Below are positions 24,671 through 33,340 of a stretch of 63,094 nt of DNA, one piece after another. This DNA comes from Clostridia bacterium (GTDB taxonomy: Bacteria; Bacillota; Clostridia; Oscillospirales; CAG-272): positions 1 to 63,094 of the forward strand of contig JAFYOX010000046.1 in assembly GCA_017547755.1 (NCBI GenBank), in the 5' to 3' direction. Position 1 is the first letter of the stretch, and each line of letters starts with the position of its first letter. Below the pieces are notes generated by a model. It was not told where the DNA came from and did not search any database. It was given only the letters and a program-made list of their open reading frames with translations. The translations under genes were made by a program, and so were the position numbers.

Positions 24671-24880
24671 TTATTCCTTTTCAACCTTGATAACGCAGTC
24701 GGGGCACATCATGGCGCACATAGCGCAGGCAATGCACTTTTCCTGCTCGGTCATCTTTGCGGGATGATAACCCTTGCTGTTGAGCACGGTTTCGTCGAGC
24801 ACGAGAATCTTCTTCGGGCATGCTTCGACGCAGAGGCCGCAGCCCTTGCACCGTTCGATATTGAATGTAACTTTATTCAT
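24671..24880 (-). CDS. Ferredoxin, 2[4Fe-4S], oxidoreductase delta subunit
   Basis: The 69-aa protein carries two 4Fe-4S motifs, CKGCGLCVEACP and CIACAMCAMMCP, and is the electron-acceptor subunit of the 2-oxoacid oxidoreductase. A TGGAGG box supports the start at 24880 over the longer frame from 24931. It lies 71 bases after the P-loop ATPase gene and begins the kor-type operon. Confidence 0.93.
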   Translation of the reverse strand: MNKVTFNIERCKGCGLCVEACPKKILVLDETVLNSKGYHPAKMTEQEKCIACAMCAMMCPDCVIKVEKE

Positions 24881-24951
24881 GGTATCCTCCATATTGGTGA
24901 TATAACGGGGAAAACTCCTGCAAAAAAGCACTCCCCGGATGTTTTTTGCTG

Positions 24952-25653
24952 TCAGAACAGACGCTTCGTCACGTTTTCGATGGCGAAGAGCGGTTCTTCA
25001 CCGAATCCGCGTTCCCGGAAGACATCCGGCGTATCGGGAGCGTATTCGGGGCAGTACGTGTGGCAGACGAGCGGGAGTCCGCAGCGCCTGGAGCATTCGC
25101 GGGCATATTCGACGCTGTCGGCGATATCCGCGGCAGTCGTTTCGGCACCCAGCGAGGAGTTGTTGATGATCTTCGTGCACGTCAGACCGGATACGGCCTC
25201 GATATCGCGCATACAGAGATAAACATCCTCCGGGTCCGCTGTCAGCGGACGGTACATATTGATGATGTAGTACATATCGTACCCGGTCTTCCGGATGGAA
25301 GCGCCGTACATCCCGAGCACCACCGCGCCGTCATCTCCGCCGACGTCCAGGATCGAGACGGCATCGGCATAGTCGCCGCGCATCAGCCCCATCATTTTCG
25401 GCGGCAGCGAGGGAATATCCACATTGGTGTTCGCAAATTCCGGGATCAGCGGCTCAACGTCCGCTTTCCGCAGGATCTCCGCGGCGTCCGCCGTCCGGAA
25501 ATACGGATTCACAATGTCCAAGTCCGCCGCCAGTATGTGCAGATCCTTCGCACGTTTCCGCAGGTCCAGCGCAAGATTCACCGCAACATTCGTCTTTCCG
25601 CTTCCGTAGTGTCCGCAGATAATATTCAGTTTCGGATTTCCGGTCAGAATCAT
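24952..25653 (-). CDS. P-loop ATPase, MinD/ParA-like
   Basis: The 233-aa protein has a Walker A motif GHYGSGKT (residues 14-21) and an AADLDIVNPYFRT segment like the ParA/MinD/CobQ class, then a VGGDDG Walker B-like strand. Its role is unknown; members near 2-oxoacid oxidoreductase genes in Clostridia may help metal-cluster or cofactor assembly, but that is inference from context. AGGAGG supports the ATG at 25653. It is the likely first gene of the kor-type operon. Confidence 0.8.
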   Translation of the reverse strand: MILTGNPKLNIICGHYGSGKTNVAVNLALDLRKRAKDLHILAADLDIVNPYFRTADAAEILRKADVEPLIPEFANTNVDIPSLPPKMMGLMRGDYADAVSILDVGGDDGAVVLGMYGASIRKTGYDMYYIINMYRPLTADPEDVYLCMRDIEAVSGLTCTKIINNSSLGAETTAADIADSVEYARECSRRCGLPLVCHTYCPEYAPDTPDVFRERGFGEEPLFAIENVTKRLF

Positions 25654-25972
25654 CCGTATATTCCTCCTGTCGATAAATACTGACACATTATTATATCATC
25701 AATTTCGAAGAAAATAAAGAGTGAATTGCATTATTTTTGTACAATATATACCGGATGTTCTTGTGGATTTTGTATGAGGGAAAGGTTCGTGTACCTCCGG
25801 TGCAGAGAAAACGGCCGCTTTTTGAGGGGAATATGCGTTTTGCCCGGCGGAAAACGTACAACTGCCTTTTCTCCATATATTTTTCGCAAAAATATCAAAA
25901 AGGGGTTGGAAAAATACTGCGGGATATGTTATAATATAATAATAAAGAAGAACGGAAAGGGAAACAACCATT
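25654..25972. other. Divergent intergenic region, kor operon and cdaA
   Basis: This 319-base gap holds a minus-strand promoter (TTTATT at 25718-25713, TATAAT at 25695-25690, spacer 17) and a plus-strand promoter (TTGGAA at 25906-25911, TATAAT at 25930-25935, spacer 18; a second TATAAT is at 25935-25940). The middle carries a short GTACCTCCGGTGCA hairpin like the one at 18963. I see no gene in it. Confidence 0.55.
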
Positions 25973-26884
25973 GTGAACGTATTGCTTTTAACCTTGTCGG
26001 AGCAGATTGCCGACGTTGTGCGGATTGTGCGGATGATCTCCCTGGCGGACATCATCGACATTGCCTGCGTGTCGGTCCTGCTGTATTATCTGTTTAAGTT
26101 TGTCCGTGAACGCCGCGCAGGGAAACTTGCGCTCGGGATCGTACTGCTGTTCATCATCCAGTTTATCAGCCAGCTTGCCGATATGTATGTTATGCAGTAT
26201 ATCATGCAGAACATCTTTGAAGTCGGGCTGATCACGCTGGTCATCCTTTTCCAGCCGGAGATCCGTTCCATGCTCGAAAAGGTCGGCGCGCAGCCGCTCA
26301 AGGGTCTCAAAGGCATTTCTGGGGAGTCGAAGGATACCGCCTCGGTGCAGACCATGATCGACGAGGTTGTTTCCGCCGTGGGGGATTTCTCCGAGGATAA
26401 GACCGGTGCGCTCATCGTTTTCGAACGCACGACCAAGCTCGGCGATATGGTGCCGTCCGGGACCGTCATCGACGCAGCTCCCACCGCGTTCCTCATCAAG
26501 AACATTTTCTTCAACAAGGCGCCGCTCCATGACGGCGCGCTCATCATCCGAAATGCACGTCTCCATGCCGGCGGATGCGTTCTTCCCGTTTCCAATAATC
26601 CCGATATTATCAAGGACCTCGGTACCCGTCACCGGGCAGGTATCGGCGTCAGTGAAAACAGTGATGCCGTTGTCGTGATCGTTTCCGAAGAGACCGGGAC
26701 CATTTCCACGGCAGTCGAAGGAAATCTCCAGCGCGGCTACACCAGAGAAACACTCACCGAGTTCCTCCGTGCGTATCTGATGACCGACGCCGACCGGCCG
26801 AACCGCAAATTCGGCTTCATCGGTCACGCAAAGGGCAGCCGGGACACCGAAGCGGAAAAGGAAAAAGACGAATTCCGCAGATAA
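25973..26884 (+). CDS. cdaA: Diadenylate cyclase CdaA
   Basis: CdaA makes the second messenger c-di-AMP from two ATP, controlling potassium and osmolyte transport and cell-wall homeostasis. The 303-aa protein has three membrane helices (about 24-41, 52-70, 76-95) and a DAC domain with DGA (187-189) and GTRHRAG (217-223). The start is GTG at 25973 after a GGAAAGG box. It is followed by its usual regulator CdaR. GlmM, the usual third partner, is not in the window. Confidence 0.96.
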   Translation: MNVLLLTLSEQIADVVRIVRMISLADIIDIACVSVLLYYLFKFVRERRAGKLALGIVLLFIIQFISQLADMYVMQYIMQNIFEVGLITLVILFQPEIRSMLEKVGAQPLKGLKGISGESKDTASVQTMIDEVVSAVGDFSEDKTGALIVFERTTKLGDMVPSGTVIDAAPTAFLIKNIFFNKAPLHDGALIIRNARLHAGGCVLPVSNNPDIIKDLGTRHRAGIGVSENSDAVVVIVSEETGTISTAVEGNLQRGYTRETLTEFLRAYLMTDADRPNRKFGFIGHAKGSRDTEAEKEKDEFRR

Positions 26885-26938
26885 CGAAATCCAGAGAAAA
26901 ACGTTCCATGATTTTCATTCATCCGGAAGGAACCTTCT

Positions 26939-28255
26939 ATGTCTGATAAAAGAAATCCGAACATGAATATAAAGAATAACAGAAAAGCCGCGGCTTCCGC
27001 TGACGGGGAAGAAGTTCTCCGCCGCGAACCGCATACCGAGCTGATCGTCAAGATCCTCTGTGTTGTTGCGGCGTTCTGCCTGTGGATCTATGTCATGCAG
27101 GTCGAAAGCCCCGAGTATGAGCAGACGTTCTCTCATATCATCGTCAACCTTACCAACACCGACCGGCTTGTCTCCGAAAAGGGGCTTGCTATCTACAACG
27201 GCTACGGCACTATGATCGACGTTACGTTCTCCGGCAAGAAGAGTGTCGTCTCCAAACTGTCGGAAAAGGACATCGTCGCCACCGCCGATGTCAGCGTCAT
27301 TGACGAGGGCGGCAGCCGCTACGATGTCCGCATCAATGTGGATGTTCCCGCGGGATGCAAGCTCGTCGGAATGTCGCAGGATACCATTTCCGTTTACTTC
27401 GACAAAGCCGGACAGACGGCGGTCGATCTTACCGAAGTCCGTGAAAACACCAATCTCCCGCCGAACTGCTATACCGGCGTGGTCGAGTTCCCCGTGGATA
27501 AGGTAACGGTCAAAGGACCCTCCAAGGTGCTTGAGACCATCGACCGGGCAGTGATCAGCCTTGACCTGACCGGTGTCGGCGGTACCGTTTCCATGACTGA
27601 GGAAGTCCTTCTTCTGGACAAGAAGGGTGAACAGATCATCAGCCCGTACATCGAATATTATCCGCGCGAAGTGGCGGTCACGGTTCCTGTCTACAAACGT
27701 GCAACCGTTCCCGTGGAAGTATTCTTCCGCTACGGATTCCTGAACGCGGACAATACGACCGTGATCGTGAATCCGTCCACGATCGATGTCACCGGGGATC
27801 CCGCCGTCATCGACGCCGGAAACCTCCTCGAACCCATTATCATCGACGAAAAGACCGAGTTCTCCGGGGATATCTACGATCAGACCGTGCGTCTTGATCT
27901 GGCAAGCGGCGTTTCGTGCGGCGTCAGTACGGTGGAAGTTACCGCCGTCATGAACGAATCCCTCAAGACCCGCGAACTTACCGTTCCCGGAAAGAATATC
28001 GAGGATACGGGCGGCAAGGACGGCGTGTCCTATACCTGGGATCACTCTCCCGTAACGGTGACTCTCTGCGGCCCTCTCGAACAGATCACGCAGATCGCGC
28101 CGGAAGATATCATTCTCCGTCTGAACATGAGCCCGTATTCCGAAACCAATACCGGTACCATCAAAGTCCGCGCCGAAGTGGTGATCGACTCCGCGTACGC
28201 CGAAGGGGTCTTTGAAACCGGAATCTACGAAATTGACGTAACATTCGAAAACTGA
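26939..28255 (+). CDS. cdaR: CdaR, YbbR-domain regulator of CdaA
   Basis: The 438-aa protein has a basic N-terminus, one membrane helix (about 35-53) and extracytoplasmic YbbR repeats. It binds CdaA across the membrane and tunes c-di-AMP output. GGAAGG precedes the ATG, and the gap after cdaA is 54 bases. The YbbR beta repeats are seen as recurring phrases such as VDLTEVRENTNLP and LDLTGVGGTV. Confidence 0.93.
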   Translation: MSDKRNPNMNIKNNRKAAASADGEEVLRREPHTELIVKILCVVAAFCLWIYVMQVESPEYEQTFSHIIVNLTNTDRLVSEKGLAIYNGYGTMIDVTFSGKKSVVSKLSEKDIVATADVSVIDEGGSRYDVRINVDVPAGCKLVGMSQDTISVYFDKAGQTAVDLTEVRENTNLPPNCYTGVVEFPVDKVTVKGPSKVLETIDRAVISLDLTGVGGTVSMTEEVLLLDKKGEQIISPYIEYYPREVAVTVPVYKRATVPVEVFFRYGFLNADNTTVIVNPSTIDVTGDPAVIDAGNLLEPIIIDEKTEFSGDIYDQTVRLDLASGVSCGVSTVEVTAVMNESLKTRELTVPGKNIEDTGGKDGVSYTWDHSPVTVTLCGPLEQITQIAPEDIILRLNMSPYSETNTGTIKVRAEVVIDSAYAEGVFETGIYEIDVTFEN

Positions 28256-28265
28256 CAGCCGAATT

Positions 28266-29864
28266 ATGAAAGAATATCAGAAAATTACCATTGGAAATAT
28301 CCGCGTACCCTACCGTCCGAAGGACAATCCCGACGAGGCAGCCATCCATAAGGCGGCATCCTTCCTGAACCGGAAAACCGGCGCGGCTCCGCAGAATCTT
28401 CAGATTGCCAAGAAATCCATCGATGCACGCAAGCGTGCGGAACTTGCATTTGTCTATACCGTATATGCTGAACTGGACGTGAAGCCGTCGGTTCTCGCAA
28501 AACTGGAAAGTGATCCCGATATCAAACGCTTTACGGAACCCGAACTGAACCTTACGCACGGTACAACACCGATGGAGCACCGTCCGGTGATCGTCGGATT
28601 CGGTCCTGCGGGGATGTTTGCCGGACTGGTTCTGGCGGAAAACGGTTTCCGGCCGATCATTTTTGAACGCGGTGCGGACGTGGATGAACGTGTCGCGGCG
28701 GTCGAACGCTTCACGAGAGAGGGGATCCTCGATCCCGGCACGAACATCCAGTTCGGTGCCGGAGGTGCAGGCACCTTCTCCGACGGCAAGCTCACCACAC
28801 GCATCGGCGACCCTGCCATTGCATGGGTTCTGCGGAAGCTCCGGGAGCTCGGTGCGCCCGACGACATCGAATACAAGGCAAAGCCCCACATCGGAACGGA
28901 TATTCTCCGGGACGTCGTGAAGGAAGCCGACCGTGTGATCACGTCCCTCGGCGGCGAGATCCACTATAAGACCAAAGTCAGCGATATTACCGCAAAGACC
29001 GTTACGGCGGGAGGAACGGTCGTTCCGTACAGCGTTCTCATTCTCGCAACCGGTCACAGCGCGCGCGATACGTACGCGGAACTTCTCTCGAAAGGGTATC
29101 TCATCGAGCCCAAGCCGTTTTCCGTCGGTGTCCGTGCCGAACATCTGCAGGAAGACATTGACTATGCGCTGTTCGGCAGCCATGCCGGAGACAAAACGCT
29201 CGGTCACGGCGAATATCAGCTTTCCTACCGGGAAGGCGACCGTGGCTGTTATACCTTCTGTATGTGTCCCGGCGGAACGGTCGTTCCGTCGGCAAGCGAA
29301 GAGTTCGGTGTCGTTACCAACGGCATGAGCACCCGTGCCCGTGACGGCCGCAACGCGAATGCCGCCGTCTGCGTTTCCGTCAAGCCGGAAGACTGCGGCG
29401 GAACCCCGGCCGGTGCCATCGAATTCCAGCGGAATCTCGAACGGTGTGCCTACCGTACCGCCGGATCGGACTATACCGCGCCCATGCAGACCGTCGGTGA
29501 CCTTCTGAATGGCACAAAAGGCACGAATTATTCCCGGATCGTCCCGACCTACCGTGACGCAAAGGTGACCCCGTGCGACTTCCATGATATTTTCCCGCCG
29601 TTCGTTACCGATCTTCTCAAAAAGGGTCTCACGGACTTCGGACGTAAGATCAGGGGCTACGACAGCCCCGACGTCCCCCTGACCGGCGTGGAAACAAGAA
29701 CATCCGCTCCTGTCCGTATCCTGCGCGGCGAAAGCCTGACCGCACCCGGTCATCCCGGCGTCTATCCGTGCGGCGAAGGCGCAGGATACGCCGGAGGTAT
29801 CGTCTCTGCCGCTGTTGACGGCATCCGCATCGCGGCAAAGATCATTTCGGAATACAGGGTTTAA
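28266..29864 (+). CDS. FAD-dependent dehydrogenase (COG2509-like)
   Basis: The 532-aa flavoprotein has a dinucleotide-binding VIVGFGPAGMFAGLVLAE loop near residue 110, ERGADVDERV, a FGAGGAGTFSDGKL segment and a C-terminal GEGAGYAGGIVSAAVDG loop typical of COG2509. The function is unknown; a role in membrane or redox metabolism is usually assumed. In many Clostridia it lies next to ybbR, as here, 10 bases downstream. Confidence 0.88.
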   Translation: MKEYQKITIGNIRVPYRPKDNPDEAAIHKAASFLNRKTGAAPQNLQIAKKSIDARKRAELAFVYTVYAELDVKPSVLAKLESDPDIKRFTEPELNLTHGTTPMEHRPVIVGFGPAGMFAGLVLAENGFRPIIFERGADVDERVAAVERFTREGILDPGTNIQFGAGGAGTFSDGKLTTRIGDPAIAWVLRKLRELGAPDDIEYKAKPHIGTDILRDVVKEADRVITSLGGEIHYKTKVSDITAKTVTAGGTVVPYSVLILATGHSARDTYAELLSKGYLIEPKPFSVGVRAEHLQEDIDYALFGSHAGDKTLGHGEYQLSYREGDRGCYTFCMCPGGTVVPSASEEFGVVTNGMSTRARDGRNANAAVCVSVKPEDCGGTPAGAIEFQRNLERCAYRTAGSDYTAPMQTVGDLLNGTKGTNYSRIVPTYRDAKVTPCDFHDIFPPFVTDLLKKGLTDFGRKIRGYDSPDVPLTGVETRTSAPVRILRGESLTAPGHPGVYPCGEGAGYAGGIVSAAVDGIRIAAKIISEYRV

Positions 29865-29962
29865 TGGATTCCCAAAAAACTTTCGGACTATTGTACTGAC
29901 GAAGTAAGTGCAGATCGTTTGTACTATAAAGTTCAGTTATCCAAAATCCCTTTTCATAGTAT

Positions 29963-30040
29963 AAAGCTTTTTGAAAGGGGTCCGGTTCCGACCAACGGAG
30001 CTGGTCGGGGAAAACTTTTTCTCGAAAAAGTTTTCCCCGA
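29963..30040 (+). repeat. Palindromic intergenic element, copy F (full length)
   Basis: This is the most complete copy. It has a left module AAAGCTTTTTGAAAGGGGT (29963-29981), a hairpin CCGACCA/TGGTCGG (29988-29994 with 30002-30008), then a perfect 17-bp palindrome at 30005-30021 and 30024-30040 with a TC loop. It lies before the rseC-like gene. The 98 bases between 29865 and 29962 contain nothing else I can name. Confidence 0.8.
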
Positions 30041-30066
30041 GAAACTATTTTTTCTAAGGAGTACCT

Positions 30067-30522
30067 ATGCGGCAGCGTGCGGTTGTGATTCGAACGGAAG
30101 GGAAGATTGCGGAAATTGAGGTCAGCCGGTCGTCGATGTGTGACGGATGTCAGAAGAACGGCGGCTGTGAGCATCATTGTGAGCTGTCCGGGCTGATTGC
30201 GGGCAGCGGGAAGAAGATGAAAACAACTGCGCAGAACAGGATCGGCGCAAAGGCAGGCGACATCGTGGAGGTGGAGACCGGGAGTACGACTGTGCTCGGG
30301 TATGCCGCGCTTGTGTTCCTGATGCCGATTGTCGTGAGTGCGGTCTTTTATTTTCTCGCGGAAGCGGTTTTTGCCTCCGGAACTGCCGGAGTGATCGCCG
30401 CGGCTGTGGGATTTGTCCTTTCGTTTGCCGGAATCTCCGCGGTCGAACGCTCCAAAAAGAAATCCCTGCCCGATATCGTGATCGCCGACATCGTGGAACG
30501 CCCGGAAAATAACGGGCTCTGA
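30067..30522 (+). CDS. rseC: RseC/MucC-family membrane protein
   Basis: The 151-aa protein has an N-terminal cysteine cluster (C25-x2-C28-x5-C34-x3-C38), a beta-rich domain and two hydrophobic helices (about 79-96 and 101-120). RseC homologues act in electron transfer, next to Rnf and SoxR-reducing systems, or in sigma-E control. Rnf genes are not in the window, so its partner is unknown. The cysteines match the family pattern and may hold a metal cluster. Confidence 0.85.
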   Translation: MRQRAVVIRTEGKIAEIEVSRSSMCDGCQKNGGCEHHCELSGLIAGSGKKMKTTAQNRIGAKAGDIVEVETGSTTVLGYAALVFLMPIVVSAVFYFLAEAVFASGTAGVIAAAVGFVLSFAGISAVERSKKKSLPDIVIADIVERPENNGL

Positions 30523-30531
30523 GGAGGAACC

Positions 30532-31077
30532 ATGAAATACATTACGCCCGAACTGACAACCGACCGCCTGGTCCTGAAGCGCGGTTCCTTCGACGATTAT
30601 GTGAAGGTCTACGAATACGATTTCCGGAAACTCCGCGATATCTGCGGCGAATTTGCCTTTGTGAAGCAGGATCCCGCGGCGCTCGAGGGCTATGATACCT
30701 ACGCCGACGAGGAAGAGGATGTTTTCGACTGGATCCTTTTCCTGAAAGACGGGACTCCCGTCGGGAATCTTGTTGCCGACCGCGTCGACCGGGAACAGAA
30801 TTCCATTGAACTTGCCTACAATCTCCACCCGACATACTGGGGGAACGAATATATGAAGGAAGCCGTGATCTGCGTCTGCCGTTATCTTTACGGCATCGGA
30901 TTTGACAATATTCTCTGCGGATATTCCGAGGGAAACAGCAAATCAAAGCGCGTCTGCGAGAAAGTCGGCTTCCGTCCGTACAAAATTTTCGAAAACGCAT
31001 GGGTCAAGAACGGTACCCCCATCACCGACTACCAGTATATCCTTCCGAGAGAAGACTTTTTCAAACTGTATGACTGA
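30532..31077 (+). CDS. GNAT acetyltransferase, RimJ/RimL-like
   Basis: The 181-aa GNAT protein starts with the RimJ-type TDRLVLKRGSFDDY and carries the ELAYNLHPTYWGNEYMKEA acetyl-CoA pocket and the NSKSKRVCEKVGF motif. It probably acetylates a protein amino-terminus or a small amine. AGGAGG lies just before the ATG, and the gene is 9 bases after rseC. The target cannot be read from sequence. Confidence 0.85.
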   Translation: MKYITPELTTDRLVLKRGSFDDYVKVYEYDFRKLRDICGEFAFVKQDPAALEGYDTYADEEEDVFDWILFLKDGTPVGNLVADRVDREQNSIELAYNLHPTYWGNEYMKEAVICVCRYLYGIGFDNILCGYSEGNSKSKRVCEKVGFRPYKIFENAWVKNGTPITDYQYILPREDFFKLYD

Positions 31078-31119
31078 GGATGATAATAAAAAATTTAAAT
31101 ATAAAGAAAGAGAATACTA

Positions 31120-33312
31120 ATGCGCTATAAGAACAAATGGGTCGTCGCGGCATCCCGTGAACAGATGAGCGGCAGCCCGATCGTACAGCAGATCTCCCAT
31201 GAACTCGGCATCCGTCTTCCCACCGCACAGCTTCTCGTGAACCGCGGCTGTCAGACACCCTCGGACGCACGGAGCTTTCTTCTCAAAGAAACCGAACAGC
31301 TTCACGATCCGTTTGAAATGGCGGATATGGACAGCGCAGTCTACCGGATCCTCGAAGCCGTGGAGGAAGGGGAAAAAATCGTCATTTTCGGCGACTACGA
31401 CGTTGACGGCGTGACCTCCGTCAGTATCCTGTACCTCTACCTTCAGAACATCGGCGCGGACGTTTCCTATTATATCCCCTGCCGCTCCGGCGAGGGTTAC
31501 GGGATGTCCGAATGCGCCGTCCGCCGGCTTGCCGACGAAGGCTGCCGGCTGATCATCACCGTGGATACCGGCATCACCGCCGTCGCGGAAGCGGGACTCA
31601 TCCGTGACCTCGGCATGGAACTGGTCGTCACCGACCATCACGAATGCCATACCGAGATCCCCGATGCGGTCGCGGTCGTCAATCCGAGACGTCCCGACTG
31701 TCCGTACCCGTTCAAGGAACTCGCGGGCGTCGGCGTGGTTTTCAAGGTGCTCTGTGCACTGGAAGCCGTACGCAGTCCCGAGGATACCATGACCGACTGT
31801 GTCAAGAGGGTCTCCGCGGCATACTGTGACCTCGTTGCCATCGGTACCGTTGCGGACGTCATGCCCATCCGGGACGAAAACCGCCTGATCGTCAGCTACG
31901 GTCTGCAGCTCATTGACTCCACGGACCGCCCCGGTCTGATCGAACTGATCGAGGCGACCCGCACCGAATCGAAGTACAATACCAAAAAGAAGATCACCGC
32001 CTCGTTTATCGGCTATACCATCGCGCCGCGCATCAACGCCGCCGGACGGATCCGCGACGCGTCGATCGCCGTGGAACTCTTCCTTGCGAAGGACTGTCCG
32101 ACCGCCGCTCCCATCGCACGCCGTCTGTGCGATATCAACCATGAACGGCAGGCGGAGGAAAACAAGATCATCGAAGAAGCCTACGCGCAGATTGCAGCCG
32201 ACCACGATTTCGAACACGATCCCGTCATTGTTCTGGAAAACGAAACGTGGCACCACGGGATCATCGGGATCGTCGCATCCCGTATCACGGAAAAATACGG
32301 ATGCCCGTCCATCCTCATTTCCTTCGAAGGAAGCGGAGAGGGCGGAGAAGACGGAAATCTCGGCAAAGGTTCGGGACGCAGCGTCAAGGGACTGAATCTT
32401 GTCGAAGCACTCGGCTCCTGTGCAGATCTCCTCGTCAAGTACGGCGGTCACGAACTGGCGGCCGGACTGACTATCCGCCGGGAAGACCTTCCCGAATTCC
32501 GCCGCCGTCTGTGCGATTATGCCAGAGAACACCTTGCGGAAACGGATATGCAGCCGTCCCTCGAAGCGGACTGCGAACTTTATCCGAACGATATCACCAT
32601 GGAGCAGGCACACGAGCTGTATTATCTCGAGCCTTACGGTGTCTCCAATCCGCCGCCGGTATTCGTTCTCCGGAATGTCCAGATCTGCGATACCGTCCTT
32701 GTCGGCGGAGGCAAACATACCCGTCTGAACCTCCGGATCGGCAATACGGTCGTCAGCGCCATGTGCTTCCGGCAGACACTCACGGACATTGACCTCTATT
32801 CCGGGGACTTTGCGGATGTCCTGTTCACGCTCGATATCAACGAATTCCAGAATCAGCGATCGATCCAGCTGGTCGTCCGGGATATCCGGCTGACGGAAAC
32901 GCAGTTTACCGCAGAAAACGAGGATATCGCGCTGTTCCGTGGACTGTGGAGCGGCAGAGCTCCCGCCGAACTCCCGTTCGGACGCCGTACAGCATTCGAT
33001 ATCGTCCCGACCCGTGAGGAATTCGGCACGGTATACAATCTTCTCAAGCGGGAACTCCGTCTCGAACATGAGATTTTCAGCATGCGTGCGCTTCTCCATC
33101 TCCTGCGCACCGGCGGAACTCCCATGAACTACATCAAACTGAAATTCATTCTTCTCACGCTCCGCGAACTGCAGCTTCTCGGTGTGGAAGCCGCAGAAGA
33201 AAACGAGGAGCATGAAATATACGCTTTCCGATACATCCCGACCCAGACCAAGACTAATCTCGACCGTTCCGGCATCTACCGGAAACTGAAAAACGACTTC
33301 GGCGTCGTATGA
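31120..33312 (+). CDS. recJ: Single-stranded-DNA exonuclease RecJ
   Basis: RecJ is a 5'-to-3' single-strand exonuclease in recombination, mismatch and base-excision repair. The 730-aa protein has the DHH motifs GDYDVDG (91-97), DTG at 149-151, DHH (172-174) and the DHHA1 GGHE at 442-445, plus a C-terminal OB-like domain. The length fits a Gram-positive RecJ with a C-terminal extension. The ribosome site is weak. It is 28 bases before relA and probably in the same transcript. Confidence 0.96.
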   Translation: MRYKNKWVVAASREQMSGSPIVQQISHELGIRLPTAQLLVNRGCQTPSDARSFLLKETEQLHDPFEMADMDSAVYRILEAVEEGEKIVIFGDYDVDGVTSVSILYLYLQNIGADVSYYIPCRSGEGYGMSECAVRRLADEGCRLIITVDTGITAVAEAGLIRDLGMELVVTDHHECHTEIPDAVAVVNPRRPDCPYPFKELAGVGVVFKVLCALEAVRSPEDTMTDCVKRVSAAYCDLVAIGTVADVMPIRDENRLIVSYGLQLIDSTDRPGLIELIEATRTESKYNTKKKITASFIGYTIAPRINAAGRIRDASIAVELFLAKDCPTAAPIARRLCDINHERQAEENKIIEEAYAQIAADHDFEHDPVIVLENETWHHGIIGIVASRITEKYGCPSILISFEGSGEGGEDGNLGKGSGRSVKGLNLVEALGSCADLLVKYGGHELAAGLTIRREDLPEFRRRLCDYAREHLAETDMQPSLEADCELYPNDITMEQAHELYYLEPYGVSNPPPVFVLRNVQICDTVLVGGGKHTRLNLRIGNTVVSAMCFRQTLTDIDLYSGDFADVLFTLDINEFQNQRSIQLVVRDIRLTETQFTAENEDIALFRGLWSGRAPAELPFGRRTAFDIVPTREEFGTVYNLLKRELRLEHEIFSMRALLHLLRTGGTPMNYIKLKFILLTLRELQLLGVEAAEENEEHEIYAFRYIPTQTKTNLDRSGIYRKLKNDFGVV

Positions 33313-33340
33313 AACCGCCGGAAGAAAGACGCAGACTGTT

